Source: Clostridiales bacterium (GTDB taxonomy: Bacteria > Bacillota_A > Clostridia > Christensenellales > Aristaeellaceae). From it: DNA of 6,827 bases. The stretch is taken from positions 1 to 6,827 of the forward strand of contig JAAYZL010000455.1 in NCBI GenBank assembly GCA_012514855.1, in the 5' to 3' direction. The notes under the pieces were generated by a model that saw only the letters and a list, made by a program, of their open reading frames with translations, ran no database searches and was not told the origin of the DNA. The translations under genes and the position numbers were made by a program. Shown in pieces: positions 1 through 6,001 of this stretch (position 1 is the first letter of the stretch; every line of letters starts with the position of its first letter).

Positions 1-301
1 AGTTGCCCGCGCCGATGTCGACGACGAACAGCACGCCGTCCATCCGCTCGCCGTAGCCGTAGCCGCCCTCGTTGTAGTATTGGCGGCAGAACTCGATGAG
101 CTCCTCGCCGCCGGTGCCGTCGACGGTTAAAAGCGCGATGTCCATCCGGTAGCGCCCGGCGACCTCCCCGCAGCGCCGCTCGAGCGCGAGCATTTCCTCC
201 GCGGTCAGGAGCCCCGCCCGGTCGACGACCCGCGGCGATTCCGCAAGCGCGGGCGAACAAAGAACGACGAAAAGCAACACCGCCGCGAGCGAGCGCCTCA
301 T
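1..301 (-). CDS. Secreted or membrane TPM-domain protein (YgcG/TPM_phosphatase family), C-terminus cut off by the window
   Basis: The first 100 residues are visible; the gene runs off the left edge. An N-terminal signal peptide is clear: Arg2-Arg3, a hydrophobic core at about residues 5-14, and an A-L-A cleavage site at 18-20. Mature sequence begins at Glu21. Residues 24-95 match the start of a TPM domain: V-V-D-R-A-G-L-L at 25-32 followed by an amphipathic helix, a D-I-A-L-L-T-V-D strand at 54-61, and Y-G-Y-G...D-G-V-L-F-V-V at 81-94. TPM proteins are extracytoplasmic and often membrane-anchored by a C-terminal helix; some have reported phosphatase activity and roles in photosystem II repair in phototrophs, but the role in bacteria like this is poorly known. 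The ATG overlaps the aroE-aroK stop as ATGA, with a G-rich weak ribosome site (308-313) upstream. The signal peptide fixes this start. Whether a C-terminal anchor or Gly-rich tail follows cannot be seen. Family call is confident; function is not. Confidence 0.85.
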   Translation of the reverse strand, partial: MRRSLAAVLLFVVLCSPALAESPRVVDRAGLLTAEEMLALERRCGEVAGRYRMDIALLTVDGTGGEELIEFCRQYYNEGGYGYGERMDGVLFVVDIGAGN

Positions 302-1545
302 GCCGTTCCCCCCGCGCGGCCGGATACCGCCCCGAAAAACGCCCGAAGCGCCGCTTCCACCGCGTCCCCGAGCGCCCCGGAGTTGTCGACATTCCCGTCC
401 GAGCACGCCCTGTAGATCGGCATCCGGAATTCCTCCATCGCGCGGAGGTCGACCGACAGCGGCCGCCCGTCGCTCGGCAGCCGATCGAGCGGGCGCTCGA
501 CATGCAGCACCGCGCCGTTCTGTTTGAGCGCGAACACGTTCTCCCTGCGCAGCGGCGCGCCGCCGCCGGTCGCGATCACGAGCCCCGTCCGCTTTCCGGC
601 GTCTCGGATGACCTGCGCTTCGACCTCGCGAAAAACCCCCTCGCCGCGCGAAGCGAACACCTCCGGGATCGGCATGCCGAACGCGCGCTCGATCTCCCGG
701 TCGCAGTCGACGAACTCGCGCCCGAGCCGATTTGCCAGTGCCTCGCCGAGCGCGGTCTTTCCGGAGCCGGGCATGCCGATCAGGGCGAGGTTCAGCCGCT
801 CGGCGAGCAGCGTCCGGTAAATCTCCTCCGCGCGCGCCCCGGGGATGTCCTTTTGCAGGAACCTCTCCGCCGACAGCCGCGCCTGCTCGACGAGCATCCA
901 CAGCCCTCCGGCCGCCGGAATGCCGCGCTCGAGCGCTTCGAGCACGAGTCGCGTCCTGTCCGGGTTGTAGACGACGTCGATCACGCCGGTCAAGAACGGC
1001 AGCTTTTCGAGCTCGACGGGGCACGCGAGGTTGTCCGGGTACATGCCGACCGGCGTCGCGTTGACGAGCACCCCGGCGTCCGCGTGGTCGCGGTAGAGCG
1101 CCGCGTAGTCGACCGGGCCGCTTCTGGACACCTTGACGATCTCCCGAGCGCCAAGCCGCCGCAATGCCGCAAAAGCCGTCAGCGCCGTGCCGCCGCCGCC
1201 GAGCACAACGGCCTTTTTCCCGCTGACTTCGACGCCCGCGCGAAGGAAAAGCGACAGGAGCCCGCCGAGGTCGGTGTTGTGCGCGGTCAGGACGCCGTTT
1301 TCGACGACGAGCGTGTTCGCGCTGCCGATCTCCCGGACCTCGCCGGAGAGCACATCGCAATACGGGAGCACGTCGCGCTTGTAGGGGATCGTGACGTTGA
1401 GCCCCTTGAACGCCCGGCTTGCAAGCAGCGCGCGCATGCCCTCCGGCGGGAGCGGGCACAGCCGGTAGCCGTAGTCGCCGAGCATGCCGTGTATGCGCTC
1501 CGAATAGCTGTGGCCGAGCTTTTCGCCGATCAGAGCGTACTCCAT
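298..1545 (-). CDS. aroE-aroK: Bifunctional shikimate dehydrogenase / shikimate kinase (AroE-AroK fusion)
   Basis: One 415-residue cytoplasmic protein joins two pathway enzymes. Residues 1-248 are shikimate dehydrogenase (NADPH reduction of 3-dehydroshikimate): shikimate-binding G-H-S-Y-S at 11-15, N-V-T-I-P-Y-K with catalytic Lys56, N-T-D with Asp92, the dinucleotide loop L-G-G-G-G-T-A at 115-121, N-A-T-P-V-G-M at 162-168, and G-L-W-M-L-V-E-Q-A at 214-222. Residues 252-405 are shikimate kinase (ATP-dependent 3-phosphorylation): Walker A G-M-P-G-S-G-K-T at 257-264, Asp280/Asp282, F-R-E-V-E with Arg306 and Glu309, G-G-G at 327-329, lid R-P-L-S at 361-364, and R-M-P-I-Y at 374-378. There is almost no linker between the domains, and no ATG, GTG or TTG sits at the join, so a separate kinase start is unlikely. 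The segment between the lid and R-x-P-x-Y is short (9 residues). The start lies 1 base after the pheA stop, with AGGAGA nine bases upstream inside pheA. All key residues are present, so both activities are expected. Confidence 0.95.
   Translation of the reverse strand: MEYALIGEKLGHSYSERIHGMLGDYGYRLCPLPPEGMRALLASRAFKGLNVTIPYKRDVLPYCDVLSGEVREIGSANTLVVENGVLTAHNTDLGGLLSLFLRAGVEVSGKKAVVLGGGGTALTAFAALRRLGAREIVKVSRSGPVDYAALYRDHADAGVLVNATPVGMYPDNLACPVELEKLPFLTGVIDVVYNPDRTRLVLEALERGIPAAGGLWMLVEQARLSAERFLQKDIPGARAEEIYRTLLAERLNLALIGMPGSGKTALGEALANRLGREFVDCDREIERAFGMPIPEVFASRGEGVFREVEAQVIRDAGKRTGLVIATGGGAPLRRENVFALKQNGAVLHVERPLDRLPSDGRPLSVDLRAMEEFRMPIYRACSDGNVDNSGALGDAVEAALRAFFGAVSGRAGGTA
431..456 (-). 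repeat. Copy 1 of a 26-base near-identical direct repeat (in the aroK part)
   Basis: 24 of 26 bases match 2808-2833 in aroC, on the same strand and in the same reading frame. It encodes S-V-D-L-R-A-M-E-E at residues 364-372, just after the kinase lid R-P-L. The two differences fall in one codon (CGC here, GAC in aroC). Confidence 0.8.
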
Positions 1546-1546
1546 G

Positions 1547-2689
1547 TCAGCGCATCTCCTCGTAGTTGCCCAGCAGCGTGAACTGGTCGCTCAGCCGCTC
1601 CAATTCGCACAGCAGCGCGCGCGCCTCGGGGTTCGCGAGCGACGCCTCCATGTCGAAGAAGAACCGGAAGTTGAAGTCGCTGCCGGGGATCGGCCGGCTC
1701 TCGAGCTTCGTCAGGTTGAAGCCCGCGGCCGAAATCTGCGCGATCACCTTGCCGAGCGCGCCGGGGCTGTGCGGCGTCGAGAGCATCAGCGAGATCTTGT
1801 TCGCGCCGTCGTAGAGCTCCATGCCCTTCGCGATGCAGATGAAGCGCGTGAAGTTGCTCTGCGAGTTGCTGACGCTGCCGAGCAGGATCGTCAGCTCGTA
1901 CAGGTCGCGGCAATCGCCGGACGCGATGACCGCGAGGTCCTTCCGCCCGGACGCCGCGACGAACTCCGCGGCCTTCGCGGTGTTCGCGAACTCCGTCTGC
2001 CGAATCTTCGGGTGCTCGTGGAAGAACGCGCTGCACTGCCTAAGCGCCTGCTCGTGCGAGACGACCTCGCGGATGTCCCCGAGCTTCGCGCCCGGCAGCG
2101 CCAGCAGCTTGTGCTCGATCCGCTCGCGCACGGCGCGCACGATGTGGAAGCGGTGCCGCTCCATCAGGTCGTACACCTGCGTGACCGAGCCCGCCGAGCT
2201 GTTCTCGATCGGCAGCACGCCGTAGGGACACATGCCCTTCTCGACCGCGGCGAACACGTCGTCGAACGTGTTCATGTACAATATGCTCGCGAACGCGAAC
2301 ATGCGGTCGCACGCCCTCTGCGAGTACGCGCCCTCGGTGCCCTGGCAGGCGACGAGCGCGCGGTTGGGCATCTCGCGCTTCCGGCTCATCAGCGCGTCCG
2401 CGATCGCGACCGAGAGCGGCGAGCCCGCGCCGAGCACGCCGGCCTGGAAGCCGCGGCTCAGGTCGAACAGCGCCTGGTAGAGCGCCTTCACATAGCGCTC
2501 GAGCTCCGGGCCCGCCTTTTCGGACAGGCGGTTGAGAATCTCGCGCTCGCGGCCGGAGTCCAGCACCGGCAGGTGGTTTTGCCGCTTCCAGGCGGCGACG
2601 TCGCGCACGGCGTTCATGCGCTGAACGAACAGCTCGATCAGTTGGTCGTCGATCTTGTCGATGGTCTCGCGAATGCCCTCCAGTCCCAT
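1547..2689 (-). CDS. pheA: Bifunctional chorismate mutase / prephenate dehydratase (P-protein) with ACT domain
   Basis: This 380-residue protein converts chorismate to prephenate and then to phenylpyruvate, the committed route to phenylalanine. Residues 1-85 form an AroQ-type chorismate mutase. Aligned by eye to the E. coli P-protein, the active-site set is intact: Arg7, Arg24, Lys35, Asp44, Arg47, Glu48 and Gln82. Residues about 110-287 are prephenate dehydratase: G-T-E-G-A-Y-S at 117-123, L-P-I-E-N-S-S at 159-165, S-H-E-Q-A-L at 211-216, and the catalytic T-R-F at 281-283. Residues about 297-375 form an ACT domain with G-A-L at 310-312 and E-S-R-P at 330-333, the motifs that bind phenylalanine in this family, so feedback inhibition by phenylalanine is expected. 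The ATG starts 3 bases after the aroC stop, with a moderate ribosome site GGAAGGGG at 2698-2705. Length and domain order are those of typical P-proteins. The mutase half may also supply prephenate to TyrA, which has no mutase domain in the visible part. Confidence 0.97.
   Translation of the reverse strand: MGLEGIRETIDKIDDQLIELFVQRMNAVRDVAAWKRQNHLPVLDSGREREILNRLSEKAGPELERYVKALYQALFDLSRGFQAGVLGAGSPLSVAIADALMSRKREMPNRALVACQGTEGAYSQRACDRMFAFASILYMNTFDDVFAAVEKGMCPYGVLPIENSSAGSVTQVYDLMERHRFHIVRAVRERIEHKLLALPGAKLGDIREVVSHEQALRQCSAFFHEHPKIRQTEFANTAKAAEFVAASGRKDLAVIASGDCRDLYELTILLGSVSNSQSNFTRFICIAKGMELYDGANKISLMLSTPHSPGALGKVIAQISAAGFNLTKLESRPIPGSDFNFRFFFDMEASLANPEARALLCELERLSDQFTLLGNYEEMR
1555..1560 (-). 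promoter_or_regulatory. Ribosome binding site of aroE-aroK, inside the end of pheA
   Basis: AGGAGA on the minus strand, 9 bases before the ATG at 1543-1545. It lies within the final pheA codons, so translation of the fusion gene is probably coupled to pheA. Confidence 0.7.
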
Positions 2690-2692
2690 TTG

Positions 2693-3769
2693 TCACACCC
2701 CTTCCAGCATCAGGTCCAAAATGGCGAGCGCCAGTACACTCTCGACGACCGGCACCGCGCGGGGGACGATGCAGGGGTCGTGCCGCCCGGCGACGCTGAG
2801 CGGAACCTCCTCCATCGCGTCGAGGTCGACCGAGCGCTGCCCCTTCGCGATCGACGGCGTCGGCTTGAACGCGACGCGGCAGAGGATCGGCATGCCGGTC
2901 GCGATGCCGCCGAGCGCGCCGCCGTGCCGGTTCGTCCCGGTCTCGACGCGCCCATTGCGGATTACAAACGGATCGTTGTGCGCGCTTCCCAGCATGTCCG
3001 CCGCGCGGAAGCCCTCGCCGAATTCGACGCCGCGCACCGCCGGGATGCCGAACATCATGCGCGCGATGCGGTTTTCGACGCCGTCGAACATCGGCTCGCC
3101 GAGCCCCGCCGGGACGCCCGCCGCGACCGCGCGCACGATGCCGCCGACCGAGTCGCCCTCGCGCCGCGCCGTGAGGATCGCTTCGCGCATCCTCTCGCCC
3201 TTCTCCAAATTGATCGTCGGGAACCCGTCCGCGTCATAAAACGGAAGAACCGGCCGGACGGGGTCGGGGGCGTCGTCGTCGATGCCGGCGAGCCGGGCAA
3301 TGTGCGCGCCGATCCGGACGCCGCGCTCGGCGAGGGCCTGTATCGCGAGCGCGCCGGCGAAGCACAGCGGCGCCGTGAGCCTGCCGGAAAACTGCCCGCC
3401 GCCGCGGACATCCCGAGCCCCGCCGAATTTCGCAAACGCCGCGAAGTCCGCGTGCCCCGGCCGGGGGACGTTTTTGAACGCGTCGTAGTCGGCGCTCCGG
3501 GCGTCGGCATTGCGGATGACGGCCGCGACGGGAGCGCCGCACGTCCGTCCGTCCGCGTTCAGTCCGGACAGCACCTCGAACTCGTCCGCCTCCCGGCGCG
3601 CGGTCGAAAGCGGGCTCCGCCCCGGCGCGCGGCGGCGCAGGAACGCGCGCACGGCGTCCCAGTCGATCTCCATGCCCGCGGGCAGCCCCTCGACGACCGC
3701 GCCGATCGCGCCCGCGTGCGACTGGCCGAATACCGTGACCTTCAGCCTATTCCCGATGGTGTTCGACAT
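2693..3769 (-). CDS. aroC: Chorismate synthase
   Basis: This cytoplasmic enzyme uses reduced FMN to eliminate phosphate from 5-enolpyruvylshikimate-3-phosphate and form chorismate, the branch point for aromatic products. Its 358 residues match the family length. Visible signatures are F-G-Q-S-H-A-G at 14-20 with conserved His18, T-A-R-R-E-A-D at 56-62, R-P-G-H-A-D-F with His106 (the second conserved catalytic histidine), R-G-G-G-Q-F-S-G-R-L-T-A in the middle, and G-R-H-D-P-C-I-V-P-R-A-V-P-V near the C-terminus. The usual G-E-S-H-G reads G-Q-S-H-A; this and the G-Q-F-S-G form resemble clostridial enzymes as I recall them. The ATG lies inside aroA, giving a 23-base overlap. The start is supported by GGAGGG seven bases upstream (3777-3782) and by the conserved N-terminus, which needs the residues encoded in the overlap. 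No flavin reductase partner is encoded nearby, so a monofunctional enzyme relying on a separate FMN reductant is likely. Confidence 0.97.
   Translation of the reverse strand: MSNTIGNRLKVTVFGQSHAGAIGAVVEGLPAGMEIDWDAVRAFLRRRAPGRSPLSTARREADEFEVLSGLNADGRTCGAPVAAVIRNADARSADYDAFKNVPRPGHADFAAFAKFGGARDVRGGGQFSGRLTAPLCFAGALAIQALAERGVRIGAHIARLAGIDDDAPDPVRPVLPFYDADGFPTINLEKGERMREAILTARREGDSVGGIVRAVAAGVPAGLGEPMFDGVENRIARMMFGIPAVRGVEFGEGFRAADMLGSAHNDPFVIRNGRVETGTNRHGGALGGIATGMPILCRVAFKPTPSIAKGQRSVDLDAMEEVPLSVAGRHDPCIVPRAVPVVESVLALAILDLMLEGV
2808..2833 (-). repeat. Copy 2 of the 26-base near-identical direct repeat (in aroC)
   Basis: It encodes S-V-D-L-D-A-M-E-E in chorismate synthase, upstream of the G-R-H-D-P motif. 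This matches residues 364-372 of the AroE-AroK fusion except at one residue. Shared descent is not shown; codon bias acting on similar short peptides could also produce it. Confidence 0.8.
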
Positions 3770-4952
3770 CGATCTTCCCTCCCAGCCGGGCGAAGTCCCG
3801 AAAGAAATTGGGGTAGGACTTGTCCGCCGCCTCCGCGCCGCGAATCAAAACGGGGCCGCCGCACGCGGTCGCGGCGATCGCGGCGGCCATCACGACGCGG
3901 TGGTCGTTGAAGCCGTCGACCGCCCCGCCCCGGAGCCGCCCCCCGCGGATCAGAAGGCCGTCGGGCAGTTCCTCTATGTCGCCGCCGAGCGCGTTCAGCA
4001 CCCCGGCCATCGCGTAAAGCCGGTCGCTCTCCTTGATCCGGAGCCTCGCCGCGCCGGTGATCCGGTGCTCGCCGGGCGTCAGCGCCATGACCGCCGCGAG
4101 AACCGGCATCAGGTCGGGCACGCGCGAAACGTCCGCCTCGCGGAGGTCCCGAAAGATCGAGGCGGCGGCGCGGTCGCCCTGCGCGGAATCGGGGTTCAGC
4201 CCTTTTACCTCGACGCGGCTCCCGATCGCGTTCGCGGCGAGCCAGAACGCGGCGGCCGACCAGTCGCCCTCGACGGTTGCGCGCCCCGGCGACCGGTAGC
4301 GCTGCCCGCCGGGAACATGAAAGCCGTTCGGGGTCCTCTCGGCATGTACGCCGAACCGCCGCAGAGCGTCGAGCGTCATGTCGACGTACGGCCCGGACTC
4401 CAGGGGCGAGGTCGCTATAATCCCGCTGTCCTCCGAAAGCAGCGGCAGCGCCAGCAGCAGCCCGGTGAAGAACTGGCTCGACACATCCCCGGGCAATTTG
4501 TACTCGCCCCCGGTCAGCCCGCCGGAGAGCCGCATCGGGAGCCGCGTGCCGTCGACCGTCGCGCCGTGCAGGAGCAGCTGGTCGAGCAGCGCGCCGTTCG
4601 GCCGGTCGGGAAGCCGCCCCTCCCCCGTCAGCACCGCGCCGCAGTTGAGGTGCGCCGCGAGCGGCATCAGGAAGCGCAGCGTCGAGCCGCTCTCGCCGCA
4701 GTCCAGCGACGCGCCGGACACCGGCGTTACAATCGGATTCACCCGAATCCCTTCGCTAGTAACCTCAATCCCCGCCCCGAGCGCGCGAAGGCAGCGGACC
4801 GTCGCCCCGATGTCGTTCGACAGTCCGGAGATTTCCAAAACCGTCCCGCGGTCGGCGAGCGCGGCGCAGATCAAGAGCCTGTGCGCGTGCGACTTCGACG
4901 GCGGCGCTTCGACCGCGCCCTCGAGCCTTCCGGGATACACCGCGACGTTCAC
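3747..4952 (-). CDS. aroA: 5-enolpyruvylshikimate-3-phosphate synthase (3-phosphoshikimate 1-carboxyvinyltransferase)
   Basis: It transfers the enolpyruvyl group of phosphoenolpyruvate to shikimate-3-phosphate. The protein is 401 residues if it starts at the GTG at 4950-4952, a little shorter than E. coli AroA (427). This start overlaps the aroB stop as GTGA, has GGGGGAGGG just upstream, and places the conserved P-S-K-S-H-A-H-R motif at residues 18-25 (Lys20, Arg25); longer versions would extend far into aroB. Other motifs: C-G-E-S-G-S-T-L-R-F at 85-94 (phosphoenolpyruvate loop), R-P-N-G-A-L-L at 117-123, V-S-S-Q-F at 157-161, catalytic Asp280 in V-P-D, R-I-K-E-S-D-R at 305-311, D-H-R at 350-352, and K-S-Y-P at 378-381. 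All expected ligand and catalytic positions are filled. The loop differs from the E. coli N-A-G-T-A-M-R-P: the first glycine is kept, but Thr and Pro positions read Ser and Phe. Codons for residues about 62-76 are richer in A/T than the rest of the gene. Confidence 0.97.
   Translation of the reverse strand: MNVAVYPGRLEGAVEAPPSKSHAHRLLICAALADRGTVLEISGLSNDIGATVRCLRALGAGIEVTSEGIRVNPIVTPVSGASLDCGESGSTLRFLMPLAAHLNCGAVLTGEGRLPDRPNGALLDQLLLHGATVDGTRLPMRLSGGLTGGEYKLPGDVSSQFFTGLLLALPLLSEDSGIIATSPLESGPYVDMTLDALRRFGVHAERTPNGFHVPGGQRYRSPGRATVEGDWSAAAFWLAANAIGSRVEVKGLNPDSAQGDRAAASIFRDLREADVSRVPDLMPVLAAVMALTPGEHRITGAARLRIKESDRLYAMAGVLNALGGDIEELPDGLLIRGGRLRGGAVDGFNDHRVVMAAAIAATACGGPVLIRGAEAADKSYPNFFRDFARLGGKIDVEHHRE
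3777..3782 (-). promoter_or_regulatory. Ribosome binding site of aroC, inside aroA
   Basis: GGAGGG on the minus strand, 7 bases before the aroC ATG at 3767-3769. It is embedded in the last codons of aroA and supports the 23-base overlap being real rather than a mis-called start. Confidence 0.8.
4735..4750. repeat. Short inverted repeat (6-base stem, 4-base loop) within aroA
   Basis: GGATTC, then ACCC, then GAATCC, a perfect 6-base stem. An outer pair GTTAC (4726-4730) and GTAAC (4759-4763) could extend it as an imperfect hairpin. It lies in a stretch of about 45 bases richer in A/T than the surrounding gene and covers codons 68-73 of aroA. A 6-base stem of this kind is expected by chance about once or twice in a window this size, so a function is not supported. 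Confidence 0.5.
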
Positions 4953-5989
4953 GCGCCCTCCCCCAGCCCGCGCCGGATGTAGGCGAGCAGCTCGCCGACC
5001 GGCACGGTCTTTAAGACGCACCGGCCGATCTCCTCCGGCAGCACCAGCGTGATCGCATCGCCGCGCCGCTTCTTGTCGAGCGTCGCCGCCAGGAACAGCT
5101 CGTCCGCACCGTAGGGGCACTCCGTCGGAAGCCCGTTCATCGCGAGCGCACGCACAATCTCCCCGTCCGGCAGCCCCGCCGCGCGGAACGCCATCCGGAG
5201 GCCGATCGCGACGCCACCCCCGTGCGTGATCGAGAACCCGGAGCACGCCTCGACCGCGTGGCCGAACGTGTGGCCGAGGTTCAGAAGCTGCCGCTCGCCG
5301 CGGTCGTACGGGTCGAGGTCGACGCAGTCGCGCTTGATCTCGACGCACCGGGCGATCCATCGCTCGAGGTCCGCCCGCCAAGAGCCATCCGCCATCGCGT
5401 CGAACAGCGCGCGGTCCTTCAATACGCCCGCCTTGACCATCTCCGCCGCGCCGTCGCGGAGCAGTTCCTCCGGCAATCGCGCGATGACGCCGGTATCGCA
5501 GAGCACCAGCTTCGGAAAGTGAAACGCGCCGGCGAGGTTCTTTCCGGCGCGCAGGTCGACCGCGGTCTTGCCGCCGACGGACGAGTCGACCGCCGCGAGC
5601 AGCGTCGTCGGGATCTGCACAAACTGCACGCCGCGCGCGTACACCGCCGCCGCGAAGCCCGCGAGGTCGCCGACGACGCCGCCGCCGAGCGCGACGACGG
5701 CGTCGCTCCTCGTGAGCCGCTTCTCCGCGAAGAACTCCAACGCGTCGGAGAGCGTCGAAAGCGCCTTCGAGCGCTCGCCGTGCGGGAACGCGAACGCGTC
5801 CGACGAAATGCCCGCGCGCTTGAGCGACGCCGCGACCGCCTCCAAATACAGCGGCCCGACGTTGTCGTCGGTCACGACGACGGCGCTTTGGGCGCGCGTC
5901 GCCTCGGCGATCCTGTCCCCCGCCCCGGCAAGCAAGCCGGGGCCGATCGTGACGTCGTAGTTTCCGGACTGTACGGCGATTGTGCGCAT
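4949..5989 (-). CDS. aroB: 3-dehydroquinate synthase
   Basis: This NAD- and metal-dependent cytoplasmic enzyme cyclises 3-deoxy-D-arabino-heptulosonate-7-phosphate to 3-dehydroquinate, the second step of the shikimate pathway. Its 346 residues are normal for the family. Conserved features: G-E-R-S-K at 71-75, the NAD-binding L-G-G-G-V-V-G-D-L-A-G-F at 101-112, I-P-T-T-L-L-A-A-V-D-S-S-V-G-G-K at 126-141, K-N-L-A-G at 150-154, and the metal ligands Glu183 (in A-A-E-M-V-K), His240 (in N-L-G-H-T-F-G-H) and His256. Lys186 and His244 are also in place. The ATG is preceded by AGGAGG at a 6-base spacing. The gene follows tyrA by 10 bases and overlaps aroA by 4, consistent with one polycistronic message. 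The related 2-deoxy-scyllo-inosose synthases share this fold, but the surrounding pathway genes make aroB much the better call. Confidence 0.97.
   Translation of the reverse strand: MRTIAVQSGNYDVTIGPGLLAGAGDRIAEATRAQSAVVVTDDNVGPLYLEAVAASLKRAGISSDAFAFPHGERSKALSTLSDALEFFAEKRLTRSDAVVALGGGVVGDLAGFAAAVYARGVQFVQIPTTLLAAVDSSVGGKTAVDLRAGKNLAGAFHFPKLVLCDTGVIARLPEELLRDGAAEMVKAGVLKDRALFDAMADGSWRADLERWIARCVEIKRDCVDLDPYDRGERQLLNLGHTFGHAVEACSGFSITHGGGVAIGLRMAFRAAGLPDGEIVRALAMNGLPTECPYGADELFLAATLDKKRRGDAITLVLPEEIGRCVLKTVPVGELLAYIRRGLGEGA
4956..4964 (-). promoter_or_regulatory. Ribosome binding site deciding the aroA GTG start
   Basis: GGGGGAGGG on the minus strand lies inside the last codons of aroB, with the GGAGG core 4 bases before the GTG. 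The spacing is short but usable. Together with the GTGA overlap and the conserved N-terminal motif 18 codons later, it supports GTG at 4950-4952 as the start. Confidence 0.75.
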
Positions 5990-5994
5990 GGAAT

Positions 5995-6001
5995 CCCTCC
6001 T
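5995..6001 (-). promoter_or_regulatory. Ribosome binding site of aroB, overlapping the tyrA stop codon
   Basis: The minus strand reads AGGAGGG, 5 bases before the aroB ATG (6 counted from the AGGAGG core). Its first two bases are the last two of the tyrA TAG stop, so a ribosome ending tyrA sits directly on the aroB site. It is the closest match to the consensus in the window. Confidence 0.85.

Noticed and set aside
823..829. GGAGGAG inside aroE-aroK near the domain join, as a site for separate translation of the kinase
   Set aside because: No ATG, GTG or TTG in frame follows at a suitable distance; the nearest candidates are CTG codons. An internal start is not supported.
502..1581. A 359-codon plus-strand open frame opposite aroE-aroK
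   Set aside because: Same compositional shadow; low-complexity charged translation, no motif and no ribosome site worth noting.
1544..3910. A 788-codon open frame on the plus strand, opposite pheA and aroC
   Set aside because: Its translation is rich in Arg, Ala, Asp, Glu and Val with no recognisable motifs. It is what the complement of G+C-rich genes with C/G-ending codons produces, and both genes beneath it have complete catalytic motifs.
3747..5381. A longer aroA starting at 5381 (544 residues)
   Set aside because: The extra N-terminal 143 residues are aroB read in another frame. Family length, the P-S-K-S motif near the start and the GTGA overlap support GTG at 4952.
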